Shown here in pieces: positions 1 through 8,520 of a stretch of DNA of 64,000 bases. The notes under the pieces were generated by a model. That model searched no databases. It saw only the letters and a list, made by a program, of their open reading frames with translations, and was not told where the DNA came from. Numbering within the stretch: position 1 is the first letter of the stretch; each line of letters opens with the position of its first letter. The position numbers and the translations under genes are program-made. This stretch comes from a bacterium (GTDB lineage Bacteria; Krumholzibacteriota; Krumholzibacteriia; LZORAL124-64-63), in contig JADJQR010000001.1 of assembly GCA_016712675.1 (NCBI GenBank), positions 4,154,001 through 4,218,000 on the forward strand, given 5' to 3'.

Positions 1-1
1 G

Positions 2-514
2 GCCACCGTGTTCGTGCGCCGCGACGACCCGGTCACCGCCTTCACCGTGGCCACGCTGGCCTTCAGCTGGGCCGTGGCCACTTCGAAGGGTGAGCTGGCG
101 GACTGGTTCGCCGCCAGCTGGGGGTTCGCCAAGCAGATCCTGCCGCTGCTGCTGTTCGGCGTGCTGGTGGCGGGGCTGCTGCTGGGGCGCCCCGGCCACG
201 AAGGGTTGATCCCCTCGCAGTGGATCGCGGGCGCGGTGGGCGGCAATTCGGTGTGGGCGAACCTGTTCGCGGCGGTCTCCGGCGCCTTCATGTACTTCGC
301 GACGCTCACCGAGGTGCCCATCCTGGAGGGCCTGATCGGCTCGGGCATGGGCAAGGGTCCGGCGCTGACGCTGCTGCTGGCGGGGCCGGCCGTGTCGCTG
401 CCCAGCATCCTGGTGCTGCGGACGATCATGGGCAGCCGGCGCACGGCGGCGTACATCGCGCTGGTCGTGGTGCTGTCGGCGTTGACGGGCACGATCTTCG
501 GCGCGCTGGTTTGA
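2..514 (+). CDS. Permease, YraQ/UPF0718 family (5' end outside window)
   Basis: C-terminal part of an inner-membrane permease. The reading frame is open to the left edge, so the true start lies outside the window. About 170 residues are visible, with four or five hydrophobic segments. Between them is a conserved stretch with a TLTEVPILEGL motif followed by GMGKGPALTLLLAGPAVSLP, typical of the YraQ/ArsP-like permeases (DUF318). Members of this family often sit beside small CxxC thioredoxin-like proteins and arsenic or metal resistance genes, as here. Some relatives export organoarsenicals, but the substrate cannot be read from this fragment. The next gene follows after 40 bp, which suggests one transcript. 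Confidence 0.8.
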   Translation, partial: ATVFVRRDDPVTAFTVATLAFSWAVATSKGELADWFAASWGFAKQILPLLLFGVLVAGLLLGRPGHEGLIPSQWIAGAVGGNSVWANLFAAVSGAFMYFATLTEVPILEGLIGSGMGKGPALTLLLAGPAVSLPSILVLRTIMGSRRTAAYIALVVVLSALTGTIFGALV

Positions 515-554
515 GGCGCTGCCGCGGTCAAGGAACGGAAAGGACGGTTCGGCG

Positions 555-785
555 ATGGAGATCCTGATCCTGGGCACCGGGTGCCCCAAGTGCACGAAGC
601 TGGCAGAGGAAGCGCAGGCGGCCGCCGGCGAACTGGGCCTGACGCCCGAGTTCCGCAAGGTGACGCAGGTGGCCGAGATCATGAAGTACGGCGTGATGAT
701 GACGCCGGCGCTGGTCGTTGACGGCGTCGTGCGCGTCGTGGGCAAGGTGCCCTCACGCGCGGAACTCAAGGCGATGCTGTCCTGA
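555..785 (+). CDS. Thioredoxin-like small redox protein with CPKC motif
   Basis: A 76-residue protein with a minimal thioredoxin fold and a CPKC redox centre (Cys10, Cys13) right after the first beta strand (MEILILGTG). A cis-Pro-like MTPALVVDG segment sits near residue 50. Length and sequence fit the redox-active disulfide protein 2 / TM0996 family of mini-thioredoxins, which are commonly encoded next to YraQ permeases. It is probably a cytoplasmic partner of the upstream permease or of ArsC in the same operon. The partner is inferred only from position. Confidence 0.85.
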   Translation: MEILILGTGCPKCTKLAEEAQAAAGELGLTPEFRKVTQVAEIMKYGVMMTPALVVDGVVRVVGKVPSRAELKAMLS

Positions 786-844
786 CTTCGGGGCCCGACA
801 GCGAAGGCCGGTGACGCAAGCCGGCAACGGGAGGACGGACGGTC

Positions 845-1330
845 ATGAACAGCAACGCGAGCAAGAACACCAAGGGCATCATCGCCGGAGCCGGCCGGTG
901 GCTCCTCGCGCTGGCGATCATCGGTATCGCCGTCGGCGTCTACGTCCTGCGCCCGGCGGCGCGCGAGGACAGCCGCGTCACGTCGAGCCAGCCGACCCCC
1001 ACGACGGAGGCGGCGACGGCAGCGGATGCGAGCACGGCGGACGCCACCGTCGCCCTGCCGCGCCTGCTCGATCTGGGCGCCGACAAGTGCGTCCCGTGCA
1101 AGATGATGGCGCCGATTCTCGACCAGCTCCGCGCAGACTACGCCGGCAGGATGCGCGTCGACTTCGTCGACGTCTGGAAGACACCGGACGCCGGCACGCC
1201 GTACAACCTCAAGCTGATCCCGACGCAGATCTTCTTCGCACCGGACGGCACCGAACTGTACCGCCACGAGGGCTTCATCAACCGCGAGGACATCCTCGCC
1301 AAGTGGAACGAGCTGGGCTACGCCCTGTAG
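845..1330 (+). CDS. Membrane-anchored thioredoxin-family protein
   Basis: 161 residues. A single hydrophobic segment at about 17-36 anchors or exports the protein. A low-complexity Ala/Thr linker (40-70) follows, then a thioredoxin domain with the redox motif CVPC (Cys82, Cys85) and a cis-Pro-type LIPTQIFF strand. The domain is expected on the outer face of the inner membrane. It is followed after 21 bp by a CcdA-like membrane protein, which is the usual source of electrons for such periplasmic thioredoxins. A role in keeping ArsF-like or cytochrome cysteines reduced is inference. Confidence 0.85.
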   Translation: MNSNASKNTKGIIAGAGRWLLALAIIGIAVGVYVLRPAAREDSRVTSSQPTPTTEAATAADASTADATVALPRLLDLGADKCVPCKMMAPILDQLRADYAGRMRVDFVDVWKTPDAGTPYNLKLIPTQIFFAPDGTELYRHEGFINREDILAKWNELGYAL

Positions 1331-1351
1331 CGGCAGCCCGGAAGGACGGCG

Positions 1352-2050
1352 ATGCAGCAGCTGTTCGCGAGCCTGACCGACGCGGTGTCCGGCGCCGCCC
1401 CCATCGCCCTGCTGGCGGCGTTCGCCTGGGGCATCCTGAGCATCCTCCTCAGCCCCTGCCACCTGGCGAGCATCCCGCTCATCGTCGGGTTCATCCAGGG
1501 CCAGGGGCAGCCGACGCACCGGCGCGCGCTGGCGCTGTCGACGCTGTTCGCCGTCGGCATCCTGGTCACCATCGCTCTGCTGGGGGCCGTAACGGCGGGT
1601 CTGGGCCGGCTGGCCGGCGACATCGGGACCGCCGGCAACGTCATCGTGGCGGTCATCTTCGTCCTGGTGGGGCTGGTGCTGCTGGACCTGGTGCCGCTGG
1701 CGCTGCCGGCGCCGGCCAGGGTCGGCCTGCAGAAGCGCGGTGCGTTCGCCGCCTTCCTGCTGGGCCTCGTGTTCGGCATTGCCCTGGGGCCGTGCACCTT
1801 CGCCTACATGGCGCCGATGCTGGCAGTCACGTTCAAGGTGGCCACGACGAAGGCCGCCTACGGCGCCGCGCTGCTGCTGGCGTTCGGGCTCGGGCACTGC
1901 CTGGTCATCGCGATCGCAGGCGCCGGCTCGGCGTGGGTCCAGCGGACACTCGACTGGAACGCCTCGTCGCGGACCGGCACCGTGATCAGGAAGGCGTGCG
2001 GCGCGCTGGTCGTGCTCGGCGGGCTGTACCTGCTCCATACGGCGCACTAG
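1352..2050 (+). CDS. CcdA/DsbD-like transmembrane thiol-disulfide carrier
   Basis: 232 residues with six predicted membrane helices. The two CcdA half-repeats each carry one membrane cysteine, Cys36 in SPCHLASIP and Cys148 in GPCTFAYMAP. These are the positions of the electron-relay cysteines of CcdA and the DsbD beta domain. The family moves reducing equivalents from cytoplasmic thioredoxin across the inner membrane. The length matches short CcdA proteins that lack attached thioredoxin domains, so the preceding membrane thioredoxin is the likely acceptor. It starts 21 bp after that gene and ends 10 bp before the ArsF-like gene. Confidence 0.85.
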   Translation: MQQLFASLTDAVSGAAPIALLAAFAWGILSILLSPCHLASIPLIVGFIQGQGQPTHRRALALSTLFAVGILVTIALLGAVTAGLGRLAGDIGTAGNVIVAVIFVLVGLVLLDLVPLALPAPARVGLQKRGAFAAFLLGLVFGIALGPCTFAYMAPMLAVTFKVATTKAAYGAALLLAFGLGHCLVIAIAGAGSAWVQRTLDWNASSRTGTVIRKACGALVVLGGLYLLHTAH

Positions 2051-2060
2051 GAGGACAACC

Positions 2061-2489
2061 ATGGCGATGCGACGCGCGCTCTTCACGGCGCTCATGCTGG
2101 CGCTGCTGGCCCCGGTCGGCCGCGCCATGGCCGAGCCCCAGGTGACCCTCTACTACTTCCACCGCAACCTGCGCTGCGTGACCTGCGTGGCCCTGGGCGA
2201 CATCACCGCCTGGGTGGCCGAGGGCGCGTTCAAGGACCGGATCGCCGATGGGACGCTGGAGTTCCGGATGGTCAACTACGAGACCCCGGGGAACGAGCAC
2301 CACATCGATGATTTCGATCTTGAGATGCCGTCGGCGATCCTCGCCGCCGCGGACGGAGATTCGGTCACCACCTGGAAGAACCTCCAGCGCATCTGGGACC
2401 TGTCGGAGGACCACGAGGGGTTGGAGGCGTACCTGAAGGGCGAGATCAGCGCGTTCCTGGCGATGCGGGCGTCGGGGACGGCGCCCTGA
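2061..2489 (+). CDS. ArsF-like thioredoxin-fold protein
   Basis: 142 residues with a signal peptide (cleavage probably after AMA, near residue 24) and a thioredoxin-like fold whose active site is CVTC (Cys39, Cys42) after a YYFHR strand. The pattern matches the family annotated as ArsF or nitrophenyl-compound-nitroreductase-subunit-like, usually found in ars loci with CcdA and thioredoxin genes. Its biochemical role is not established. Here it would be periplasmic and probably kept reduced by the two proteins encoded upstream. The start has a clear Shine-Dalgarno sequence (TAGGAGG, 2048-2054). Confidence 0.75.
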   Translation: MAMRRALFTALMLALLAPVGRAMAEPQVTLYYFHRNLRCVTCVALGDITAWVAEGAFKDRIADGTLEFRMVNYETPGNEHHIDDFDLEMPSAILAAADGDSVTTWKNLQRIWDLSEDHEGLEAYLKGEISAFLAMRASGTAP

Positions 2490-2538
2490 TCGGCTGCTCG
2501 ACCCTGGGTGACCGGCCAGAGGGCCGCTGACGGCGTCG

Positions 2539-2567
2539 TTGCATAAATCCGGATATCCGGTTATATA
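2539..2567 (+). promoter_or_regulatory. arsR promoter with embedded ArsR operator
   Basis: A sigma-70-like promoter: -35 TTGCAT (2539-2544), a 17-bp spacer and -10 TATATA (2562-2567), 24 bp before arsR. The perfect palindrome CCGGATATCCGG (2549-2560) fills the spacer, with A/T-rich flanks that continue the dyad imperfectly. A palindrome between -35 and -10 is the classical placement of an autoregulatory ArsR/SmtB operator. It lies inside the gene cluster, so the arsR-acr3-arsC part has its own inducible promoter. Confidence 0.7.
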
Positions 2568-2591
2568 GATATTCCAACGCGGAGGTCGCCC

Positions 2592-2990
2592 ATGCAGGAG
2601 ATTGCCAGGTTCCACAAGCTGCTGTCCGACGAGGCGCGGCTGCGCATCCTGTGGCTGCTCTTCAACCGCCGTGAACTGTGTGTCTGCGACATCACCGCGG
2701 TGCTCGGCATCACGCAGTCGAAGGCCTCGCGCCATCTGGCGGCCCTGCGGGTGGCCGGCCTGGTCCGGGACCGCCGCGCGGGCACCTGGATGTACTACGG
2801 GCTGGAGAAGCCGGTCGAGCCGGGACCGCGGGCGGCGTTGGCCGCGCTGAAGAACCAGCTCGCGCGCGACCCGGAGGCCGGCGCGCTCCTGGCCCGGCTG
2901 GAAGGCTGCCGTGGCGGCGCCGCCGGCACCCTTGCCTGCGCGCCGGGAACGGCTGCCCGCCGCCCTGCGACCCGAAAGGACCGGACGTGA
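2592..2990 (+). CDS. arsR: ArsR-family metalloregulatory repressor
   Basis: 132 residues. A winged helix-turn-helix covers about 1-95, with the arsenite-binding ELCVCD motif (28-33; Cys30 and Cys32) at the start of the recognition region and the HTH core [11 protein letters not shown]. Two cysteines in alpha-3 are the type-1 As(III)/Sb(III) sensor signature, so it should release its operator when arsenite binds. The C-terminal ~40 residues are Ala/Gly/Arg-rich and hold extra cysteines of unknown role. The start has a GGAGG Shine-Dalgarno sequence. The stop overlaps the GTG start of the ACR3 gene (GTGA), implying translational coupling. Confidence 0.92.
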   Translation: MQEIARFHKLLSDEARLRILWLLFNRRELCVCDITAVLGITQSKASRHLAALRVAGLVRDRRAGTWMYYGLEKPVEPGPRAALAALKNQLARDPEAGALLARLEGCRGGAAGTLACAPGTAARRPATRKDRT

Positions 2991-4102
2991 ACCGTGCGAC
3001 CGCCACCCCCGGCCTGCTGGCCCGGCTGTCCTTCCTGGACCGCTACCTGACGCTGTGGATCTTCGTCGCCATGGCGGTCGGCGTGGCGGCCGGCACGGCC
3101 TTTCCGGGCTTCGTGGCCTTCATCAACCGCTTCAACGCGGGCACCACCTCGGTGCCCATCGCCGTCGGACTCATCCTGATGATGTACCCGCCCCTGGCCA
3201 AGGTGCGCTACGAGGAGATGGGGCCGGTCTTCCGCAACACGCGCGTGCTGGGGCTGTCGCTGGTGCAGAACTGGGTGATCGGGCCGATCCTGATGTTCGC
3301 GCTGGCGGTGATCTTCCTGCGCGGCTACCCGGAGTACATGGTCGGGCTCATCATGATCGGGTTGGCACGCTGCATCGCCATGGTCATCGTCTGGAACGAC
3401 CTGGCGAAGGGCGACACCGAATACTGCGCCGGGCTGGTGGCCTTCAACTCGATCTTCCAGGTGCTGCTCTACTCGGTATACGCCTGGGTGTTCATCACCG
3501 TGGTGCCGACCTGGCTGGGCCTGCCGGGCGTCGCGGTGGACATCACGATCGGCGAGATCGCCCGCAGTGTGTTCATCTACTTGGGCATCCCCTTCCTGGC
3601 GGGTATCGTGACGCGGTTCTCGTTGATCAGGGCCCGCGGTCGCGACTGGTACCAGGAGCGGTTCATCCCGCGCATCAGCCCGCTGACGCTGGTCGCGCTG
3701 CTGTTCACCATCGTGGTGATGTTCTCGCTGAAGGGCGAGAGCATCGTGGCGCTGCCGCTGGACGTGGTGCGCATCGCGATCCCTCTGCTCATCTACTTCG
3801 TGCTGATGTTCTTCGTCTCTTTCTTCATGTCCAGGAAGCTGGGTGCCACGTACGGGCAGACGGCCACGCTGTCGTTCACGGCGGCGTCCAACAACTTCGA
3901 GCTGGCCATCGCCGTGGCCGTGGCCACTTTCGGGCTGCACCACGGGGCCGCGTTCGCGGCCGTGATCGGGCCCCTGGTGGAGGTGCCGGTGCTGATCGGG
4001 CTGGTCAACGTCTCGCTGTGGCTGGGCCGGAAGTACTTCCCCGGCGATCCGGCCGTGATCAAGTCGGTGCGCAACTGCGCCGGGGAAGGCAGGCGGTCAT
4101 GA
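2987..4102 (+). CDS. acr3: Arsenite efflux transporter, ACR3 family
   Basis: 371 residues, about ten membrane helices, close to the usual ACR3 length. It extrudes As(III) using the proton motive force. Diagnostic features are the [11 protein letters not shown] segment with the conserved cysteine (Cys129), the [12 protein letters not shown] loop and the [10 protein letters not shown] helix with the conserved glutamate. I chose the GTG at 2987, which overlaps the arsR stop by four bases; a longer open frame upstream reads through arsR and is not real. The stop overlaps the ATG of the arsC gene (ATGA), so arsR, acr3 and arsC are translationally coupled. Confidence 0.93.
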   Translation: MNRATATPGLLARLSFLDRYLTLWIFVAMAVGVAAGTAFPGFVAFINRFNAGTTSVPIAVGLILMMYPPLAKVRYEEMGPVFRNTRVLGLSLVQNWVIGPILMFALAVIFLRGYPEYMVGLIMIGLARCIAMVIVWNDLAKGDTEYCAGLVAFNSIFQVLLYSVYAWVFITVVPTWLGLPGVAVDITIGEIARSVFIYLGIPFLAGIVTRFSLIRARGRDWYQERFIPRISPLTLVALLFTIVVMFSLKGESIVALPLDVVRIAIPLLIYFVLMFFVSFFMSRKLGATYGQTATLSFTAASNNFELAIAVAVATFGLHHGAAFAAVIGPLVEVPVLIGLVNVSLWLGRKYFPGDPAVIKSVRNCAGEGRRS

Positions 4103-4749
4103 CCGGACGCGAGGTGGTGATCGAGGTCGGCGGCGCCGACGGGGACCCGCGGGTCCAGGCTGCGCTGGCCCTGGCCGGGGAGGTGGCCCGGCGGCTGGGC
4201 CCCGGCGTGGGAGTCAGCAGCGGCGCGGCCGGGCCCGCCGGCGCGCTGCGGCTCGCGGTCGACGGTCGCGAGCTCGAGGTCGGGTCCGGCGACACGCCGC
4301 CCGCCTGGCTGCTGGAAGCGGCGGTGTGCCGCGCGCAGGACCGCCGGGGCTACCTGTTCCTGTGCGTGGCCAACTCGGCGCGCAGCCAGCTGGCCGAGGG
4401 TATTGCGCGCGCAATGGCGCCGGCGCGCATCGCGGTCATGTCGGCCGGCTCGCAGCCGACGCAGGTGCGGCCCGAGGCCATCGCCGTGCTGGCCGAGATC
4501 GGCCTCGACAGCGCCGGGCAACGCTCGAAGAACGTGGCGGAGATCGACCCGGCGACCGTCGACACTGTGGTCACGCTGTGCGGCGAGGAGGAGTGCCCGA
4601 TCTTCCTGGGCGCGGCGGCGCGCCTGCACTGGGGGCTGCCGGATCCGGCCGGCGCCGGGCTGGACGCATTCCGCGCGGTGCGCGATGAACTGCGGCGACG
4701 CCTGGCGGTCGTGTTCGGGACGACCGGATTCGGGGCGGGCGGCTGCTAG
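4099..4749 (+). CDS. arsC: Arsenate reductase, LMW-phosphatase type, with N-terminal extension
   Basis: 216 residues. The last ~130 form a low-molecular-weight phosphatase-type arsenate reductase: P-loop CVANSAR (Cys89 to Arg95), the redox-relay pair Cys161 and Cys166 in TLCGEEECP, and the catalytic aspartate in WGLPDPAG. It reduces As(V) to As(III) for ACR3 using thioredoxin, which the same operon could supply. Oddly, about 84 residues precede the catalytic domain. Typical thioredoxin-coupled ArsC proteins are ~130-140 residues and begin just before the P-loop. The extension contains strands like [11 protein letters not shown] and is not recognised. The gene end overlaps that of the convergent lysR by four bases. 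Confidence 0.9.
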   Translation: MTGREVVIEVGGADGDPRVQAALALAGEVARRLGPGVGVSSGAAGPAGALRLAVDGRELEVGSGDTPPAWLLEAAVCRAQDRRGYLFLCVANSARSQLAEGIARAMAPARIAVMSAGSQPTQVRPEAIAVLAEIGLDSAGQRSKNVAEIDPATVDTVVTLCGEEECPIFLGAAARLHWGLPDPAGAGLDAFRAVRDELRRRLAVVFGTTGFGAGGC

Positions 4750-5765
4750 CCGGCGCGCTGCGCCCGCGCCGGGCGCGCGGCGGTGTCGGCGAGGGCCGGC
4801 ACGGACCGGCCGGCCCCGACCGCCGACGTGTCGAACGGCTGCAGGCCGGACACCAGTTCCGCCGGCGGCTCGGCCCCCATCACCTCGAAGAACGTGGCCA
4901 CGAACCGCAGGGTCAGCTCGGTCCGCCGCAGCCGCGGCGAGACCAGCATCGTGCGCGGCCTCTGGTGGCCGAAGCCCGCCACGCGGTGCTCCCGCAGCAA
5001 CCCGTTGTCCAGCTCCCGCGCCGCCAACTCGCGGGAGACGAACCCGAGGCCGTGCCCGGCCACGACCTGCCGCACGACACCGGCCAGGTCGTCGTAATAG
5101 GTCAGGTTCGTGAAGTCGTCGATGCCGCGGCCCAGCTCCCGCAGGCGCCGTCGCAGGAAACGGTATGCACAGCCGTTGAACGTCTTGAGGAACAGACGGC
5201 GGGACGCCAGGTCGTCGATCGACACTGCTTGCGCGGTGATATCCAGCGACGGCGCGCTGACGAAGACCATCTCGTCGGGCGGCAGCTCCCAGCGCTGGCA
5301 GTCGGCCAGGTAGAGCTCGTCGCAATGCTCGACCACCGCCAGGTCGTACCGCCCGGAGGACAGGCCCTCGAGCACATCCTCGGGCATCTCGAAAACGACA
5401 TTGAGATCGAAATTCAATCCCGAGCCGCCCACGTAGCGCTCGAAGATATCCGGCAGGCGCCCGGCGCCGAAGCAGGGCGTGCAACAGAACGCGATGCGGT
5501 CGCGGTGCTTGTGCTCGGCCACCTTGTGCTCGAGCTGGCGCTCGATCTCCAGGATCTCCCGCGCCTTGTCCACCAGCAGGCGGCCGGCGGGCGTGGCACT
5601 GACGCTGTCGGAGCCCCGCTCCAGCAGGGACACCCCGTAGTGCTCCTCCAGCTGGCGGATCCGGCGCGAGACGGCCGACTGGGTCACGCACAGGCGCTCG
5701 GCGGCGGCAGTGAAGCTGCCGGCCTCGGCCACGGCGACCAGGGTGCGCAGAAGGATCAGTTCCAT
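4746..5765 (-). CDS. LysR-family transcriptional regulator
   Basis: 339 residues. An N-terminal winged HTH covers 1-60 (SFTAAAERLCVTQSAVSRRI), followed by a two-lobed effector-binding domain. The domain is cysteine-rich (IAFCCTPCFGAGR near 92-103, VEHCDELYLADC near 145-156), which may matter for a redox or metalloid signal. It is transcribed divergently from the rhodanese-porin pair with 159 bp between, so it is probably their regulator. The open frame continues far upstream through the porin gene on the opposite strand. The ATG at 5765 is chosen because the HTH begins right there. Confidence 0.9.
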   Translation of the reverse strand: MELILLRTLVAVAEAGSFTAAAERLCVTQSAVSRRIRQLEEHYGVSLLERGSDSVSATPAGRLLVDKAREILEIERQLEHKVAEHKHRDRIAFCCTPCFGAGRLPDIFERYVGGSGLNFDLNVVFEMPEDVLEGLSSGRYDLAVVEHCDELYLADCQRWELPPDEMVFVSAPSLDITAQAVSIDDLASRRLFLKTFNGCAYRFLRRRLRELGRGIDDFTNLTYYDDLAGVVRQVVAGHGLGFVSRELAARELDNGLLREHRVAGFGHQRPRTMLVSPRLRRTELTLRFVATFFEVMGAEPPAELVSGLQPFDTSAVGAGRSVPALADTAARPARAQRAG

Positions 5766-5799
5766 GGGGCCAAGATAGCCGACAGCAGCGCAGGTGTCC

Positions 5800-5864
5800 A
5801 TGCGCACAACGCATGACGGCCATGACCAACCGTCGTTTGACTTGGAACGGCTGCAAACTACCAT
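5800..5864 (+). promoter_or_regulatory. LysR-type box and promoter of the rhodanese-porin genes
   Basis: The dyad ATGCG-N5-CGCAT (5800-5814) contains the T-N11-A pattern of LysR-type binding sites. Downstream are -35 TTGACT (5837-5842), a 16-bp spacer and -10 TACCAT (5859-5864) facing the rhodanese gene. A dyad just upstream of the -35 suits a LysR activator that also represses its own divergent gene. The elements are read by eye. Confidence 0.5.
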
Positions 5865-5924
5865 CGCCCAACGGGTTCTGACGCAGAACGCGCCCCGTAG
5901 ACCGGCTGAAACAGGGAGGCTCAC

Positions 5925-7172
5925 ATGCTGCAGATTCTTGCGACGCGACGCAGGATGCTCGCGGGCATGATCGCCGTACTGGCGATCGGCTCGCTGGGCA
6001 TCTGGGGATGCGCCGATCATCCGACCGAATACGACAACCCCGCCGACGACATCGTCACCACGAAGACGCCCACGGCCCTGATCGAGGCCGCCACGCTGGC
6101 GGAGTGGATCGACGAGGGACGCCTCAACAGCACCGACCCGAACAGCCGCGACAAGGTGGTCGTCTTCCTGGTGGGCACGCCTGCGACGTACAACACCGGG
6201 CACATCGCCGGCGCGCAGCTGTGGAACTCGAGCGCGGAGTACTCCCAGACCCGCCTCGAGGGTGTGGCCGCCTCGGGCTCGATGGTCATCACCGGACCGG
6301 TGCTCGACACCATCCTGAGCCGCTCGGGCGTCGACCAGTACACGACGATCGTGCTGACGACCGCCGATGACTTCAACAAGGCCACGCGCGCGTGGTGGAT
6401 GCTGCGCTACTGGGGCTTCCCCAAGGAGCGGATCAAGATCCTGCAGGGTGGCGACGCGGGCTGGGTCGCGGCCGGCAACACGCTGGTGCCCGAGGCGCCC
6501 ACCGTCACGCCGTCCGAATTCTCCGTGCGCGACCTGGCGGCCTACAGCGAGTTCGGCGGCGATTTCCGCACCTCGATCGGCGAGGCCATCCGGGCCGTCG
6601 ACGCCATCAACAGCGGCACGACGCCCGACGTCAAGTGGCTGGACGTGCGCGGCGGCGTCGACCCGGTGGCCGGCGGCCGGATCCAGGTGGCGCAGCTCGA
6701 TTCCTGGAACGCCTACTACGTGGCCGGCACGACCGCCACGCTCAAGCCCGTGGACGAGATGGTGGCGCACCTGGCCACCTTCGGCGTGACCGAAGCCACC
6801 CCGCTGACCTACGTCAATTGCCAGGGCGGCGTGAAGTGCTCGGTGCCCTTCTTCATCCTCGACGGCATTCTCGGCTGGCCCGTGCAGTCGTACAACGGTT
6901 CGTGGGGCCAGTGGAGCGCCTACGGCAACGACTCCGTCGCGGACGCCTGGGAGACCGACCTCAACACGCCGGGCACGACGACGTCGCGCAGCTTCGGCAC
7001 CTGGACTCCCGGCACGCCGACGATCGACCCGGTCTCCAACGCGGCCTATGGCATCGCCGACCCGCGTGCGAACCAGATCGAGAACGAGGACGAAGCCTAC
7101 TTCTCCAGCGGCGGCACCACGACCCCGCCCCCCGGCGGCGGCGGCGGTGGCGGCGGCGGCAGCGGTTGCTGA
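5925..7172 (+). CDS. Rhodanese-domain lipoprotein (ExtH-like) with Gly9-Ser-Gly-Cys tail
   Basis: 415 residues. The signal peptide ends in a lipobox-like IWGC, with Cys29 as the probable lipidated residue. Two rhodanese-like halves follow. The first (about 45-190) has the GHIAGAQLW signature but no active-site cysteine. The second (195-335) carries Cys299 in VNCQGGVKCS and the GGW-like end SYNGSWGQW. The protein ends with three prolines, nine glycines and Ser-Gly-Cys. It would be an envelope sulfur- or selenium-transfer protein. Rhodanese lipoprotein next to a large porin matches ExtH/ExtI of Geobacter (recalled, not checked). The Shine-Dalgarno GGGAGG stands well placed, and the porin gene follows after 66 bp. 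Confidence 0.8.
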   Translation: MLQILATRRRMLAGMIAVLAIGSLGIWGCADHPTEYDNPADDIVTTKTPTALIEAATLAEWIDEGRLNSTDPNSRDKVVVFLVGTPATYNTGHIAGAQLWNSSAEYSQTRLEGVAASGSMVITGPVLDTILSRSGVDQYTTIVLTTADDFNKATRAWWMLRYWGFPKERIKILQGGDAGWVAAGNTLVPEAPTVTPSEFSVRDLAAYSEFGGDFRTSIGEAIRAVDAINSGTTPDVKWLDVRGGVDPVAGGRIQVAQLDSWNAYYVAGTTATLKPVDEMVAHLATFGVTEATPLTYVNCQGGVKCSVPFFILDGILGWPVQSYNGSWGQWSAYGNDSVADAWETDLNTPGTTTSRSFGTWTPGTPTIDPVSNAAYGIADPRANQIENEDEAYFSSGGTTTPPPGGGGGGGGGSGC

Positions 7173-7238
7173 CGCGAACGGACTCTTCCTCCGCCCCCGC
7201 GCGGGGCGGTCACGAAACCAGCTAAGGAGAAGTGACCC

Positions 7239-8441
7239 ATGAATCGAACCAGGAGCATCTACGCGATCGCGGCCGTCGCCGCCCTGATCGCGCTGGCGGC
7301 GCCGGCCCTGGCCGGACCCCAGATCACGTTCGGCGATGACGAGCAGGGCGCCCTGCAGATCGATGTCAAGAGCCAGTTCCAGATGACGATGCGCGACTAC
7401 GACGTCGACAACGACGACGACGAGAGCGTTATGAACTTCAACTTCCGCCGCAACCGGATCGCCTTCATGGGCGCCTGGGGCGAGAAGTTGAGCCTGTACG
7501 CCCAGACCGAGTACGCCGAGGACGTGAACCTGGGCCTGTTCGGCTTGGCGGACGCGGACCAGGGGCGGGAGTTCCAGATGCTGGACGCCGTCGCCCGCAT
7601 CAAGCTGAGCGACGCGTTCCGCGTCAACGTCGGCAAGTTCAAGTACAACCTCTCGCGCGAGAACCTGGAAGCCTGCGAGGACCCGCTGTCGCTGGACCGC
7701 TCGCAGTTCATCCGGGCGCCGTTCGTCAGCACCCGCGACATGGGCGTTGCGCTGTGGGGCAATCTCGCCGGCGGCAAGGTGCAGTACCGCCTCGACGCGA
7801 TGGAAGGCCGCAAGGCCTTGTCCGACTACGCCATGCCGAAGACCAGCTTCCGCTACAGCGCGCGGGCACACCTGTCGCTGTGGGATTCGGAAACGGAGTA
7901 CGGCTACAAGGGCTCGTACCTGGGCAAGAAGAAGGTCATGACGATCGGTGCCGCGGTGCAGACCGAGCCCGAGGTCGTGTACAAGGACGTAGTGGCGAAG
8001 ACCGGCAAGCTGGACTACAACGCCTACACCGTCGACTTCTTCTACGAGCGCCCCGTACAGGAGACCGGCGCCATCACGCTGTCGGCTGCGTACGAGAACA
8101 TCGACTTCGACGACTCGTACCTGGGCATGAATCCCGACACCGGCACCTGCGGCCTGAACGGCCAGAAGAACGGTTGGTACGCGAAGGCCGGCTATCTGCT
8201 GCACACCAGCCCCCTGCAGTTCTTCGTGCGCTACGAGTCCTGGAAGTTCGCCGAGCTGAACAACGTGTACAACCAGAAGCTGGACTGGCTGAGCTTCGGC
8301 GCGAACTACTTCATGATGGACGAAGTGCTGAAGCTGACGGTGGAGTACAGCGGCGCGACGTTCGACCAGACCGGCGAGGTCGACGGCCTGGCCACGACCG
8401 ACACCAGCACGCTGGTCACGCAGCTGCAGTTGGTGTTCTAG
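7239..8441 (+). CDS. Outer-membrane porin (ExtI-like or phosphate-selective-porin type)
   Basis: 400 residues. A signal peptide ends near residue 26 (ALAG). It is followed by alternating amphipathic strands rich in Tyr, Asp and Lys and ends in a terminal aromatic residue (LVTQLQLVF), as outer-membrane beta-barrels do. The sequence FNFRRNRIAFMGAWGEKLSLY resembles the OprO/P-type porins, which pass anions. In Geobacter the porin beside a rhodanese lipoprotein (ExtI) has been linked to selenite and tellurite entry. A metalloid or sulfur oxyanion is therefore a reasonable but unproven substrate. AAGGAGAAG gives a strong ribosome site. Confidence 0.8.
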   Translation: MNRTRSIYAIAAVAALIALAAPALAGPQITFGDDEQGALQIDVKSQFQMTMRDYDVDNDDDESVMNFNFRRNRIAFMGAWGEKLSLYAQTEYAEDVNLGLFGLADADQGREFQMLDAVARIKLSDAFRVNVGKFKYNLSRENLEACEDPLSLDRSQFIRAPFVSTRDMGVALWGNLAGGKVQYRLDAMEGRKALSDYAMPKTSFRYSARAHLSLWDSETEYGYKGSYLGKKKVMTIGAAVQTEPEVVYKDVVAKTGKLDYNAYTVDFFYERPVQETGAITLSAAYENIDFDDSYLGMNPDTGTCGLNGQKNGWYAKAGYLLHTSPLQFFVRYESWKFAELNNVYNQKLDWLSFGANYFMMDEVLKLTVEYSGATFDQTGEVDGLATTDTSTLVTQLQLVF

Positions 8442-8465
8442 TCACCCTGCTCAAGGGTTGGACGC

Positions 8466-8497
8466 GGCCGGCGGGCGCCCTCGGGAGCCCGCCGGCC
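8466..8497. terminator. Bidirectional hairpin between convergent genes
   Basis: A perfect 11-bp inverted repeat, GGCCGGCGGGC (8466-8476) and GCCCGCCGGCC (8487-8497), with a 10-base loop. It sits between the porin gene and the 3' end of the cytochrome operon. There is no real U-tract, so it is a strong GC hairpin rather than a textbook intrinsic terminator. Confidence 0.65.
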
Positions 8498-8520
8498 TCT
8501 TCATGCCCGCTTCCCGCTGG

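Noticed and set aside
5766-8204. Minus-strand open frame continuing the lysR gene upstream for over 800 codons
   Set aside because: It runs antisense through the porin and rhodanese genes, has no family resemblance, and the LysR helix-turn-helix starts exactly at the ATG at 5765.
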